Shown here piece by piece: positions 1-15,300 of a stretch of DNA of 64,000 nt (position 1 is the first letter of the stretch; each line of letters starts with the position of its first letter). Under the pieces are notes generated by a model. That model saw only the letters and a list, made by a program, of their open reading frames with translations. It made no database searches and was not told the origin of the DNA. Position numbers and translations under genes: made by a program. The stretch lies in NCBI GenBank assembly GCA_921293015.1, contig OV121082.1, positions 19,509,748 through 19,573,747 of the forward strand, read 5' to 3'. This DNA is from Phorcus lineatus. Taxonomy: Eukaryota > Mollusca > Gastropoda > Trochida > Trochidae.

Positions 1-448
1 ATCCCAGATGTCATGAAAGAATCTTGATTACTTTTGATAGTTATGGTCGAATGTATCTTGACCAATTGTGAGAGTGACGTAGTTGTTCATATGCATGATT
101 ATGCCCTTCATAATTCTACACAAGATCATTTCATACCAAAATGAAATTAGCAGAGAAACAGAGTACTGATGAGGCTCCATCGTGCATGTCGTAAGTCTCT
201 AGCAAAATGGGTCCATCAACATTAGAAGCTGAAAGATTAATTCAAATGTTTTAGTATTCTAGCACTAGCACCAAAATGTTTTGATAGCTTAGGATGATTC
301 AGATTCCATAATGCATTGAATTAATTATCTATGGTTATCATTGGCCTTTTGTGGGAATACATATAACGAGGATCTTTCTCTATACAGAACAGTCAACCAT
401 TCATTATCTGAAAATGGTATTGGCCAAAATTATGAAAAACCCTTAGCC

Positions 449-892
449 CAGTCTGATTAAAATCGACCATGTTCCGAAGAATAAAAGTTTCAAAATATTG
501 ACTCTACCGAGATTCGAACTCTATATGTGTAGGCTATCTTCTCCACTAGGTCTGACCGCAGCCTACTGTAGCGCACGTTCTTACGTAAACACAGTTAACC
601 AATCACAATGCGTGCGGCAAAAGCATTCGGTATCAGTAGCTAGGGGCAAGTAACTCTCATTCACCATTCGTTAACATTGACTGCTGCTATCCTTATTTTA
701 AACGCGATGATGCGATTGGTTCGCTAATGACTAGGTTTTGTATGCGCTAAACTGGTGTCAGCACGTGCGCTACAGTAGGCTGCGGTCAGACCTAGTGGAG
801 AAGATAGCCTACACATATAGAGTTTGAATCTCGGTGGAGTCAATATTTTGAAACTTTTATTCTTCGGAACATGGTCGATTTTAATCAGACTG
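449..892. mobile_element. Mutator-like MITE with ~130-bp terminal inverted repeats, copy A
   Basis: Ends CAGTCTGATTAAAATCGACC and its complement; the inverted repeats run about 130 bp with very few mismatches. The target duplication CCCTTAGCC (440-448 and 893-901) is a perfect 9 bp, typical of MULE elements. There is no coding capacity. Confidence 0.88.
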
Positions 893-3452
893 CCCTTAGC
901 CTAAAGATAGTTGTTCATACCATACATAAATATTGGCTTTCGACTTATCTTAGTGAAAAGGGGGCTGTCATATTCTAGGGGGCTTATTATTAAAGAGTTA
1001 TTTCTAAACGGAAACATTGACGGATCTACGAGGCAGGGGGCTAGTGAATTCACCCATTGTAGGGGTTTAGATTTGTAACTTTAAAATTTCAATAAGAGGG
1101 ATGAGAAACCTTCCCCTCTTTATCTGTTACTGTTTAGAGACATACATCATATTTATTACTTTACAAAGACATAATAAAGACATTAAATCATTTGCCAGGG
1201 ATTCCCTTAGTTTAAGATTTGTACAAGTGGTGTTAAAAATCTAGTTGCTTGTGTATAGCATATTAGGCATGTCCATTGTTTAGACTGAATGATCCATCAT
1301 TTCATGAAACGGTGCTTCAGTCCAATACAAGCAACAGTGTGACATAGAATTAGCTTTTAGAATTTTTATTGTTGATATAATTTATTAATAATTTTACATG
1401 TATGTTTTGGGGAGCTATTCTATATTTTCAGTGCTACCTACGTGTTTACCCTTTTTAAATAGAATCAAGTTACTCAGTTTTTAACCCTTGGCCTACCGAA
1501 GGCGAATTAGTCAAGGATCCTGTTTAAATGTTCAAAATAATCATGTGGGCATATAATGAATGATTTTTATACAAATTATCATGTATGAGTTTTATTGCTT
1601 TTTAAACACCTGTAGTAATGTTACAGTTTTGATGATTTGAAATTCAACATGTACAGGAAAGACTTAAAATCATATAAGCTTTTTTGTTACCATTCTTTCT
1701 CGACCGAAGCTACTTGACTTGTGTCTTCCCATGCAACTTCTGTTACAAGTAGCCTTTGTATCTAGGCTAAATTACCATCCTTATTGCTTCCTATCAATTA
1801 TTGTCATGCATCTCAGGAGTTTACAGGAAAAGAAAAACACTCAGTTTGATGGCACCGATGGCAAAACCTACTTTGATTATAACCCACCTGAATTCTGTAT
1901 TTGGAGGCAGGAAACTTGTAATTGTAATTGTTAGGGAAAATATGACTCGAGAAATCTCTGTAGGGATGGAAAGCTCTTATGCCTAGATCAATATTTCTTT
2001 TAAAAAAAGAAAAAGGTAAAAGATGCATGTTGCTCCTATCAGTCAACTTAAATTGATTTCAATAATCATAACTCATTTTGATTTTTAAGCAGTGGAGGTT
2101 CCAGGATTTTTAAGAGGGGTAGGGGGGTGTTTCACCCTCGGGGGTCATCCATTTTACAGTCAATTTGAAAAATAAAAATTTCAAATGGGGTGAAAATCTT
2201 GATCCTCCACTGTTTTTAAGTGAGATTGTATATCATTCTTTTAGAGAAAACTTTTAATTCTTGATAAGTTTTATCGCATCACCCGTCAAGATTTTACGAG
2301 GTACATTTATTCAAGTTTATTGAGTAGGTTTTATGAATTTGTTGTTCTGCGAATGTTGTCATGTTAAACCAATCAGTTCTGGCATTTGTTGTACAAACAT
2401 GGTTCTTGTTAGTGAATATAGAGCCATACTTTGTTAGAGTCAGGTTTATTTTAATTAACACTTTTTGGATGTGAATTTACAGTTCTCTTATTTGATACAT
2501 CAATAAAATATGTACAGTGTTTCTCTACTTGTGGCTTGTTTTTTTATCTGACAGCAGGTATCAACAATCAAGAACAAAAGGAGCAATTGTCTCCTACGCA
2601 ACATACCTTTCTGAATAACTCTGCGGAGAGTATACCATAACTTAAGTTGCCAAAGTTTTCCGAATGTTTGTAATTTGACCCTGGCATCTCTCGATAGAGC
2701 TTACATCAACAGAGATATACACTCGTTAACATAGCACGCGTGTTGCACACATATAGGCATGGTTTATGGATAATGATTAACACAGAGCTAGTTTCGAGAT
2801 TAGCCATCTTGATCTGCAGAAGTGCCCTTGAAAGCTTGAATCTGAATGGTAGGATAATGGTCCGCCCTACAAAATGATATTGGGGTCATTTCCTGTTTAA
2901 AGTTCATGTTGACACAGATCTCCTTAGTATTAGTCAGATCTTGGATGAGCGAAAAGTAAGGTCTCAATATAAGACAAGGGAATGAAGCAACGATTTGTTT
3001 CAACAAGACTGGAATTAACCTAATGCTCAAAAAATATCAATTGAAAAAAAATCATTTTTTCAGAGCTGATGTACAATTTGCAACATTAGTGTCCAATAAT
3101 GGTTCAAGACTCTCGTGTGTACAAAATATTCCAAAAGAGTCCACGTAGGCAACCCTTTAAAACACAACCTAACTTGCAATTTTGATCTGCTGGTCTTGGA
3201 ATGTCTTCACATGATTTCAGCTTTCTTGGAATTATATTTCATTAAAAATATTTAAAAGTTTTAGGAAGAGATATTTGAGGTGAACGAGACTCATTGCTGC
3301 CGAGCCTTATACATATTTAATCTCGTGAAGATACTTTGTAAAACTAATAACATTAAGGAGCTGCCCTCTACTTAAGTCTGACATGCAACTGTACTCAGCA
3401 TGCAATTTTGGTGTTGTTAAACGGTTAACAAGTCAAGTTCTTGCACTGGTCA
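893..3452. other. noncoding stretch
   Basis: Apart from the hAT-like MITE I see no gene. A plus-strand AATAAA at 2502-2507 followed by TGT-rich sequence could be the poly(A) signal of a gene whose coding part lies left of the window, but no coding exon supports this. The first 439 bases likewise show nothing. Confidence 0.4.
2090..2212. mobile_element. 123-bp hAT-like MITE
   Basis: Ends CAGTGGAGG...CCTCCACTG, flanked by a perfect 8-bp duplication TTTTTAAG (2082-2089 and 2213-2220). CAGTGG-type ends with 8-bp duplications are typical of hAT elements. Confidence 0.8.
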
Positions 3453-3573
3453 TGTTCCAGCCGAAGCTCGCAGGTTTCACCGCAATGCATAGCGACAATG
3501 GTGTTGCAGGCTTTCTCCCTGCCATAATACCAGCAGCCGCGATATAAGTGAAATAATCTTGAAAGCGGCATTA
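3453..3573 (+). mobile_element. SINE body fragment
   Basis: Matches the body of the SINE at 56361-56687, read in the opposite direction: GCTCGCAGGTTTCAC, GGCTTTCTCCCTGC and GCGATATAAGTGAAATAATC are shared. The tRNA-like head and the tail are missing. Confidence 0.8.
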
Positions 3574-6342
3574 CCTATCACACCTTCAACAAACTTGTCT
3601 GGACTACACTGAATCATGTGTGCTGTGTAACTCAAGTATTATTAGGTCTGGTCAGTTGCAAGCTCCAGAAAGAGTTGATGTTAAAATAGTATGTAATGAA
3701 GTCTAGACCAAGAGAAAAACAAAGCACTTTTGAGCAGCCTAGCTGTATATCGTCACTCTACAATTTCAAAATGTATAAACGGTCATAAAATGAAAATTGT
3801 AAAAAACTTTGAGCAAGATTTAAATTGAGCAACATAATCTTCAATTATATTTGCTGTTGACATCATACATTTAGACAAACAACAAAAGAAGAATAGTATT
3901 TGAGAGTTTATTCCTGTCGAGAGCAGACACGAGTTGACCCCTGTATGGACAGACGGACAGACAGACACACATCTAGCCGACCAACTGACTCGTACACAAT
4001 CATCTCCACGGAGTACAGAACGGCTCACCTGGCATCGCCTGCCCAATCCATGCCCACTCAGATAACACATATATTATTCAAAACATTAAGAACCATGGCA
4101 TATCTTTTTTTTTATAAAACAAAACAAAAACAAGGTAAGTTATATACAGCTGATAATGGCCTACGTACTTAACCAGTTCTAGATCTACAGCAGCAAATGT
4201 ACAGATACTTCTGCCTACTCAATGCACAGGTGAGCTGTGAGAAAATACCATGCTGTATTTTTTGCAAAAAATATAGATAATATAAACACCCACAATATGA
4301 CCTCAGGTCGAAATATGCCACAAAAAGACTACACCTTTATACATTCGCATGATATAATTACATCGGGGTCAGCGTGGGCTGTACATAGCTGGCCCGACAC
4401 GTTCACTATTTACAGAATCAGATATACAATCATACATTCTTACTAGCTGGCTCTTAACCAGCAAGCATGACAGGGACTCACACAGACAAGTATACTTACA
4501 CTACAGAATAGAATCATTGTTTCCCTCTTAACCATTCACGCCCTGTAGACCTCACACATTGGCTTTGGTCACATATCCTCATGTAATACAAATGCAATTG
4601 CTTACTTGATGCGCAAGTTAAGCACACTTTAGAAATCCCATGATAGAATGAGCAATTCAAGCAAACAATTTATCACTTTGTTTAAATAAGTATTGAATCT
4701 AAGCACAAGTGTAAGCAAGCTAAGATCTTGCCAAGTTGCAATTGACAGAAGTATGCTTGAAATAATGTTCATGATATTTGCGAAATCAGTCTGCACGATT
4801 GGGCAGATTTCCATTAGATTGAAAAATTTGTGAAAGCAGACTATAGTCCTTATTCATTTAATCGACTTATGAAATTGAAAATTCATAAATGACGGAAGCA
4901 TGCATGAAATAATGTACATTAATCATTTGTGAAGCAGTCTGATCGACGCCAAGGCCGAAACAGTTTCAGAGAAACATTTAATGAACACTAGACAATGCTT
5001 GGCACCAACAATAAATATTATCTATGTTTGGATGTGGTGATATACTATAATGAAGAAATACAACAAAACAAATAAAACAAATAATGACAAAACAATCGAA
5101 ACAGCTGATTGACCTCTGAAAGCTACCATCCAACAGATCTTGGTCCAAACCTTTGTCATTAAAATTTATGTATGCTTGGCCGTAGCAATTAAAGGGAGGC
5201 AACTATTATGAAACTGTTCACTGACCTTCAAAACTGAATCAATCTTCAAAGAATAATGGTGAAGAATTATGAATTATTTTTTAGTGTCACAAAATGTTGT
5301 TTTGATAAATATAAATGATTTGTCTATTCTTTACATAATTTTTCTAAATAACAAACTAGAATTGATTCTACATGTGTCTAACCCTCTACTGAATCCCATT
5401 TCATGGTTACATACCTATAATAATTGATCTCCAAATTTTTCAGATTATACAGATTAAGCTATTTTGATCAACATTTTCAAAGGTAAATGCTGTGTTTAGA
5501 ATTGACTGTACATCCGGATACCCCTTAACTGCATTCAACTTAGTGGTTAGTTTCATGCCTACGAGAATGGAATATTACATTTTCAGCCACATTTTACCTG
5601 CAGATACTGAATAGTTGAAAACATGATTCGGTCAATGTTTGCATACCCTCTTTTCCAAAAGTGTTTGACATGCTATCACAACTTTGGTACGTTCTTTTTC
5701 AACACCCAAGTCCAACATCCGTTAATGATATGCAATATCACAGAATTGGTTCCACTGCTACCTAACTCACTTAAAATTTGTACAATAGACTATGCTTTCA
5801 TCCCTTTTCTTATCATTAGAATCATAGTAACCAGGAGAAATAAATGTCCAAGTGTTAACTCTTTCACCTTGCACAAATACAATCTCCAATGATTCTGACG
5901 GAACTGCCTACCCTCCTTTTTCACATATTTGTAGACATACTTCAAATAGAGACCATCTTGCCATCATCATGGACTTCAGCAACGTAGATAAGATATCGCT
6001 GAATCCATCATATAATTGGTTGGAATTAAAATATTAATTAACCCTTTTCTCTTCCCTTACTGAAAATTGTAAGAGTGAAGTTCTCCATATCTAAATATAG
6101 AATCTAATTAAATTATCTTTTTCTAGGCAAAGATGTTCAATTTATGTACAGTAACATTTGAACGCTGTAACATACTCAAAGTACTCTAAACCCAAGGTGG
6201 CAGACTGTAGAGGCCATGAAAATTCCTCAAATCTAACAGAAACTGCCCCTATTTAACCGTTTTTCCCCTCCCTCGTCTTATTCCCATCCAGGGTAAGACA
6301 TCAGAAACACTGTGGTTGTTGACGGCGTCACACTCATCCCAT
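3574..6342. other. 3' flank and probable 3' UTR of TM9SF3
   Basis: No coding potential. A minus-strand AATAAA (TTTATT at 3907-3912) would give a 2.4-kb 3' UTR; other poly(A) sites are possible. Confidence 0.4.
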
Positions 6343-9300
6343 TTAGTCAATTTTCACTGTTGAATAGATTTTCCTCACAAACTGACTCGTACCAACATAG
6401 CCAAATGTTCCTGAAAGTAAAAATGTTTGTTTGAATCCATTTACAGTATTCACATATTGATAACAATTATTGTACACAAATACAACTTTTTAACCAACAT
6501 TAAATCACTGAGCGTCAGACAATTTCATCATGCTACATAAAGTTAATATAAACTAAATGATCAACTTTTTCCAATACGGATCAGAACTTTCGTTTGATTG
6601 CCAATATTTCCCGAGTCACTTCCATAACTTTTACTCTTTTACAATGAATGGATAAAAGTATTTTTTCTGTATGAAGAACTCACCACACATGACCCCAAGT
6701 GCAACACTAAACAGAGCCATGTAGCCGAAGTAGAAAGCCGTTTGAAACAATCCATACATTCTGCAAAAGATAAAAACACGTCTTGATATTTTTTTAAAAA
6801 ATTTGAAAAATGTTTTCAAATTACCAAGCAACCTTGTAAACATGAAAATGTTTAAATAATTCAACAATATCTTTTTCAGGGCAAACTGCCAATGAGCTAA
6901 TCTATATTGATTTTAAAACGAACACCATAGCCACATTGTCAATTTATCACCTAAATAGAAAATTTCAATCCAAACCATTAAAATAAAGTTTTAATATATT
7001 ATTAGTATGAAAGTAGAAGAAAAGCATGAGAGGACAGTACTCACTTTGTTTTGAAGAAGAAATAATAGAATGAGTAGAGATACACATATCCCGAGGTGGA
7101 GGCCGCAGCCAGGAAACTAGTCCACTGCCTGGAAAATAGAAGCATATTTCTTATTATATTTCAAAATTCATAATTTATAGAATATCAAACGAGTGTCCTT
7201 GTCTCACTGTGATACATATGTTGCTAAATTAACAATTATTTTCCCAGTGAGAGTGAGTGCATTTCAGCTTTATCAAATCCCGATTGGGGAAAGGCAGATA
7301 TCAAATTTCTATTAAAGGGTACATCTGCGGTTGGATATGAAATGTAAAGTTGGAGACGAAACTTGACATTCTTACAAAATTGATGTCACAACAGCATGAT
7401 ATAATATAAAATACTATTTATTCTAAAATATATTAGGAAAAGGAAACTTCTTCCCTGGTAGGTAAAAAATGCGAACATGAGACAATGCCTGTGGTTAAGA
7501 ACTTAGCATTAAGCCTATAAACCAAAATCTTTACTAAAATTGATGGACACAGATAAGACAGTTAAAAACGTATACCCCTGTTCAGGATAAAGAGTTGAAG
7601 TCACTGATAATCAGAAATCAGGGTTCAAAAGTTATTCATCATGACAGGGATCAGCAAAGTTTATTCAATAAGTAGGTTTACACAATGATTATTATGCTTC
7701 TATTTGTGTTGAAATGATACCTGCCTTACGTAATTTCATAAACAAAGTGTTTATGAATATGATGAAATCTGAATGAAAATTTGTAAAAAAGCATCTTAAA
7801 AACATTTTCTTAAATTTTAAATCTAGAATGGATATTTACTTTTTCCTATAAGGCTTTCTTTATATTAGTAAGTAGGATTTTTGCAACCCTAAAATCAGAG
7901 TTTCTAACCAATTTTTGTACTTATTTCAAAAGTTTAACAAATTCTTTCTCTGTTCAGTGTAAAAGCTGAAGTCATCGATTGTCAGAAATCAGGGTTCAAA
8001 TGTCATTCATCAACACAGAGCAAACTACACAATATATGCAAAAGTAAAATGGCAGAAATATGTTGTTGATTCCTTGTTGATGAAACAAGATATTCATGAG
8101 CCAAGGTCAAAATACTCACCATCGATAATCTTCCGCATTTAATAAGAAGTATGTACAGACGATGGTGACACACACAGTGACAATGGCCAGGATGACAAAC
8201 ACTAGGAACATGAAGCCGTACACGTAGTATATCTTGTACGCCCAAAATGAGGTGAAAATAAAATACCTGAAACCGAAAAATAGATTAGAATCTATACAAG
8301 CTCATTAATTTACATAATATAGTACCAATCCAAACAGCTTTCCATGAAATTTTTCTATTCGAGCTAGTCTTTGCGAACCCTTGAAAATTATTGCAGTAGA
8401 AATTTAATCTTTTCTTTCCGGCCTATACTTACAAAGGTTATAATATACTGAAAGAAATCCCTGTTCAGTGAGAAGTTTGAAGTCACTAATGATCAGAAAT
8501 CAGGGTTCAAAACACTTCATCATTACAGGGTAAGTAGTCAAAGTAAGCTGACGGGTGATATTGAGGAGTGACTCACATTTCAATAAATATAGAGCCGAAA
8601 GGCAGCACTCCACCCAACACAACAATCACTCCCGGCTCCATGAACCTGAAAGCAGACAAGCATGTCCATATCACAGCAATGTTCTCAGGGATAGACGCTC
8701 ACCAGAAATGTTCACTAGTCCTGTGGGCTAGTAGATTTTGAAAATCGCTAGTCCTTTCAATAAGTTACTAGCCCTACACTTTAACATGAAAAAAACTGCA
8801 ATCCTTAGGAAGTTATAGATGCATGGTGAATAACAGTTTCTGTTTCAATTTCAGTATACATATTTATTGCTTTTTGTTTTTATGAAAGTTATGAATCTAA
8901 AGTCAAGTAAAAAAAATTCTGTTTTTCAGCCTCTCATATAATGCAAAATCTATTATTTCAATCAAACAATTTCATAAACTTAACAAAACATTGTCTTAGA
9001 TGATACTAAGTAAATATAATTATTTGATTTAAATATTAATAAGTTTTTAGTCATATTGCAATAACTGTTTATTTTGACAATTATTTAATTCTGACAACAA
9101 TCTCCTTTTTTTTTTACCTAATTCTTTAGACATGGAGAACCAACAAAACCAAGTTGTAATTCTAACTTTCAGTTCACTATCACTAAATATCCTAGAATAT
9201 TATGTGTATAAAATACTTTACTTTTAGTCTATATATGAAAGACAATAATGCTACAATATTTCCAAAAACAAAATTAAAAAAACCCAGTATAAACTAAAAA

Positions 9301-12300
9301 CTCAAACCTTTGATGTCCCATCTATCAGAATAAATCGGCTTGGTTGCTATTTATAGATTATCATGTTCCCGCTATGTGGCCTGGCCTAACAAGAAATAGG
9401 GGTGACAGGTTGTTACTCAGTACCATATCAAACTACATCAAATTATGTTAATTCTTTTATTTACCAAAATTATTACATAATGAATAACTAAGTCAACAAT
9501 ATTCCAAAACACTAATCCTACCCTTTGCATTTGTTCTCTTCATTAGAACTATAATGTTATGTGAAACTCTCATGATTGTACAGAAACTATCACCTGTAAG
9601 CAACTGGTTCAGTCCAGTATGGTGCTGTCACTGTTGATTGAGGCCAGTCGTGAACATGGGAAGTTTGATGAAGAAAGTTTTGGGTTTTTTTAATGAAGAG
9701 AGAATGTAAATTATTTCTGAGAAGGGAACTTATTGTTGGTCAAAATAATTACATTCCAAACATTTATATCTTATCAATATTTGTAATTCTTTGATTTGTG
9801 ACATGAAATGACAGTTCTAAAAATAGATCGATTGGGCAAGCCGTAACTGCTGAAGAGAAACGAAGCATATATTGACGTTTATTTTTTGTGGTCAAACGTT
9901 TTAAAGAAAAAAAAATGCAATTAGATTGTATATAAAAGACATCGTTGTTGAAATTTACCTTGACTGTTACTCTACATTTATCTTTTCATGTGGCACTTCG
10001 GTATATATAGATCTACTTCTCAACAGTCCAGTTAGAATATCAAATCAACTTAACTGACACTGATGTTCCACCCGACTCGTATTTATAAAGATAACTCCAA
10101 CTCATTAAATGGATTTTAAAAACGTATTAATTGTAGTCAAGGAGAATTCATTTAACTTCGACCACATAGAAATGATAATTTCCCCCAAACATTTAACTAG
10201 TCCGCCGGGCTTGCTTACACAAAATTTTGCTAGCCCTTACGATTTTTCACTAGCCTCGGGCCAGCGGACTAGCGTGAGTGTCGATCCCTGGTTCTTCATA
10301 AAATACACACACAAAATGACAAAATTTTTATCTTTCTGACCATTAATTATATTTCCATGAATGCAATGGCCCTCATGCGCCAACAGTTTTCTGCTACCTG
10401 GTTATTAGTAATTCATGACGCCCAACTTCAATACATATCAAAATATTGAGAAAATTTTTTAAACTTATTTTGGTGTTCGGAAAAACTGTTTTCAATAAAA
10501 TTAAGACTTCTTTCCAAGGACATTTTTTCCCTGAAAAAGTATATTTCCCCTTAGCTGTCAGTTTGTCAAGAAAAATTTGCTCCTGAAATTTCATTTGAGA
10601 AAAGTTCAGCATTCAATGTTAATTCATGGGAAAGCAAATTATTCAATTAGTATTACATTCTTATGAAACAAAAATAGAGAACTTTTTTTTAAGGAATTCT
10701 AGTTTTGAAGAAGTTCGATGGTTACCATTTTTTCTCTGGTATGGGCCTGGGCACAGCATTGATGCGGCAGGGGTAGTTAGGTTGACCTGCCAGGTTCCTA
10801 CCCAGCACAGTGCCCACCAATGTCAGTGGCAAGATCACGAAGATGCAGATGCATGTCACTGCCACCTGGTAACATACATCTTACAATCAGCATTTATAAA
10901 AGTAAGAGGTTTTTCAGTTTAAGGCATGATCAATTGGTATCAGATATTTCGTAGCATTTATTTTACAGTGGAGAAAGTAAAAGCCCCAATGATTAAGCGC
11001 TGATTCAAGAATAACTTTTAGGAACAATAATTTGAATTATTGAGTATCAATCCCGATGCAGACTGACTTTCAATATTCCTACTCAAATGTACTTTTGGAA
11101 AAGCCAACAAGTACCATAGGTGTGTTTCAAGGTTTAAATGCGTATCTTCATCTTTGATTTACAAATAATGCCAAATGTGAATTTCTGTATCTGCAAAAAT
11201 GCTTTACTAAATCTATGGAAATTCAAGAGTGAATAACACACTATCTTAATTTAGAAGAAAGCTAACCATTGTGCCAAAGGGGATGGCCCGTGAAGCGTGG
11301 TAGTAGATGGCGATGAAGTTGATGAAGAAGGCCATACCGCACACGAAGCTGGGCAGGAGGAAGGCACTCATCAGCATCTGCTTAATCCACACCTTGCCTG
11401 CAACATGTACACAAATAGTTATGTTGCTCTAGAGCAAATTTTAGGATCAATTCATCAGGAATAGTGCATGCAAGTCCAAACATCTATTCGTAACATCAGT
11501 TCTGTTTGAATGTCGACATTGTTTTCACATGAATGAAAATGCTACATTAGAAACTCACCGCCCATTCTTGCATAAAGTCCACCACCGCAGTATCCATTGA
11601 CTGGGGCTGTAGCAGCGTACACAAAGATTGCTGTACTCAGCAGTGATCCACGTCTGGAAACAGGTGACAAATCACTTAGTCAATAATAACAATAGGATTC
11701 AAAACATGGATGAAAAAATTTGAAACATGGAGTGGAGCTTTGTAATGTTGGGATGCAAACCAAACTTCCCTGACAAGTCATAACTTGCACTGTTATCAAT
11801 CACAAGCTACTTGAGCCTTGCTGCACTTCATGAGCTTTCTTCTACCAGCTATTATAGAAACTTGATATTCAAATAAAAATATCCAGCAGATTAACACTTG
11901 CTGCTGATGCAGACACTATCCACAAAATCTGGCACTAAGCAGCAACAAGTGGCAGTGTAACTATTACAACTAATTACGACTGGCGCAAGACATGCCCTGT
12001 GAGGGTCTGAGGGGAGTTGACAAATCTTGAGCTTACTCTGTGTAGAGTTCCCCGAGGATGGTGAAGGTGATGACGCAGATGGAGACCATGCCGATGTGGT
12101 AGCCTGTGCCGATGAGTGCAGAGAACAGCATGGGGTGGGAGGCTGGGCGGAACACATCACCGTGAACCTGCTTCCATCCGTATTCATCACCTAAATCCTT
12201 CTCCTGTAAATCACAGGACAAACACGTCAGACTTCAAGATAGCTTAAAGCTGATAAAAAAAAACATTTTCACTTATAGATAGTACAATTCCTTGCATGGT

Positions 12301-15300
12301 TAAACCTTGTCATTACTGCATTCTAAGTTAATAGGTTCCCGGTATTTAGTTCCTTAAGAAAGGTTTTGTACTCATAAGAGTCAACAGGGAATGAGTTAAT
12401 ATCCCTATCAACTAGAGATTACAAATATAAGATAAATAATGAAAACATACAAGGTTTCTTTGTATGCAAGTTACATTAAATACACAATGATTACATGATT
12501 TTGGCATTATGACGCGACTCAAGACCATTCCCCCTTGAATTTTCCCATTCCATTCATTAATTGGTTCCAAACAAGTTCTAAAAGGAGACCTGCAGGAATC
12601 AGATATTATCTATCACTATATGGGTACCTCACAATGCGTAACGCGACACATTTTTGGAATGTGATAAAATAGGTATCACAATCCAATTTAGGCATTATTC
12701 TTGCGAAGATACATTATTTTACTGATCTCAAATCAATTTCAAAAATCGAAAACAAGAAAGTAAGTTGAGAAACCAACAGTTAAACACAAAAACAAGCCAC
12801 CATACTTATGGATCTCTTAATTTGGTATTTTTTTCAACATCAACATAAACTAAATCTATCTCACAAGTATTTACCACAAATTCTGTATTTCTGGGTCGAT
12901 AAACAAAATAATTTCAATCAATTTTCTTTATAACCTGAACCATGAAGATACACTGATGCATCCATGTATCATAACTACCTTAAGGGGAATATTTTGAAGG
13001 TTTGGACAAAAGCTGAAGTAACATTTTGTATCAAACTTAAAAGGTTTAGGCCAAGAATAATCAAATCCTTAAATATCCCTGTTCAGAAATAAATCTGATA
13101 TCACAAGGAGTCAGAAATCAGGGTTCAAATATTTATTCATCATAACAGGGAATAGCATGTACTGTGTAACATTACGGCAAGGTATCAAAGAATATTAGCG
13201 TACTGCATCGCAAGAGTTTTTAAAAGCACTCCAGTTTTGTATAAAAAATGTCTTTATTTTACAAATTGCATTTCATTACTACTTAAGATATTTTCAAAGC
13301 TTTATACACGACATTTTGATGCAAGATTATTTATGAAATTAAAAATATAACAAAACCTGGGGCAAGAGAATTTATCCAATGTTTGCGCAATGGTTAAAAT
13401 TTATCCAAAATGTCCTGTTTTCACAATAATTACTTTAAAGTTTATTCAGGGTTCAATAAGTCAATAGAAGAAAAATTTTCCCTGTTCAGAACAAATCTGA
13501 TATCACAAAGAATCAGAAATCAGGGTTCAAAAGTCAATTCATCACAACAGGGAACTGAATAGCAGTGATTTGAACTATTGTACAATCATATCATTTTATT
13601 TCCATTTGATGTTTATAACCATTCAGCAAAAAAGACAAATGCACTATTCACTCTTTGCTGCAATGATGTTTTGTATTTTTCTTGTATTATCTTAAAGCTT
13701 TAAGCCATATGTGGAAATTAAAGAAAACATTTCTCTGGTGGTCCTTGGTCATTGTTGTATAAGCTTATTGTTTTAATTAAACTTCTAATTAAAGGAGCTA
13801 CAGACTGTATGATTGACTACTTGCCAATTGTTATATGTCTTGTTCTGTTAAATTCTTCCTTTAATCTTAATGATTTGAAGTCATGCCAATGCTTTTTCAA
13901 ATAACCATTTCCTTAGTCAATGATAAGCTATCGAGTGGTCGAACTTATCTAAAAGACCTATCTGGTTGCTAGTGTGTATAATTATCTAATTGAATTACTA
14001 AATGGTAAGATAAGAAATTTAATAATAGCACTCCTCTGAAAAGCTAACCTTGAATATCTGGAACAAAATTGCTCTACATAAAAAAAATTGCTAGAATAGC
14101 AATTTGCTCCGATAGTTATTTCAAAACTGACATGACCAAAAAATAATATCAAAGACATCTGTATATCCGAGTGACTCACTCAGTTATATTTTAGGGTGTC
14201 AATGCCAAATTTAAGCTAGTAGCAGTGTTATGTGCCTAAATAAAAAATACTCTTCAGAAATTGTCTCACCATATCATCGAGGTCCTCCTCCTTACTGTAG
14301 CGAGCGTAGTCCTTGCGGAGGGTCCTCATGAGGATCATACTGACCAGTCCAACCAGGAAGATGACCATCATAAATGAGTTGAAGATGCTGAACCAGTGGA
14401 TCTGTGGGACAAGGATCAACACTGGCAGTGAGTAGGAGACGACAGTTATTGCCCTTGAGGGTTACAACAACTGGGCCTAGATTTTTGAAGCGCTCTTGGT
14501 GCTAAGATAGTCGTAGGCCAATGTTAATTGATGGTATTTATGACTAAGAGAGCTTCGAAAATCTGGGTCCAGATTTATATTTTTCACTGAGCAAATCATC
14601 ATTTACTCTGGTTACATTATGTCTACCAATCTTATATATATGTCAGGTAAATACCAGTGTATGTTGATTTGTTCCAAATAAGGTTATGGCGTGTAGGCAG
14701 CCATTGCTTGAATGACTGACAAATTTCCTCAATTTCATAACTTTGCGGTCGAAAAAACATTACATTCCTGATGTACTTACCCTGTGCTGGAAGAAGTTTG
14801 GATCCAAATATTTATCAAATCTGTCCTCAAACTTGATTTTGGATGTATGCCATTTCACCTGAAATTTTCAAGAGTACATCTTACATCAGTTTCAACTTAA
14901 CATATACTTATATGCTGCAATTCATGATTATATTAACATCTTTGTACAGCATTCATAATTTCTTATTAAATATCTTTGAAGCAAAAAGACCCTATGTGTA
15001 ATATTTATACATGAATACACTGGAATAAAAACAATTCACTCAAAAAAAAATCTCACCTCATATGTAAATGGGATCTTGACGCCCTGTACAAGTTTGACCT
15101 TAGCCTCACTGGTGAGATTTACATCAACAATCTGCTTGTTGTTGTAGCCGATGTCAAACTTCTTGTGAGTCCAGATATACAGGCCTTCACCTCCCTCCTC
15201 TATCTCGCCCACAATACCTGTAAATAGGGCGTTGAGATATTTTATTGGTTATATTCAAACAAATTTCACAGCTTGAAGCATGCTGAAGTAATGCTGTTGA

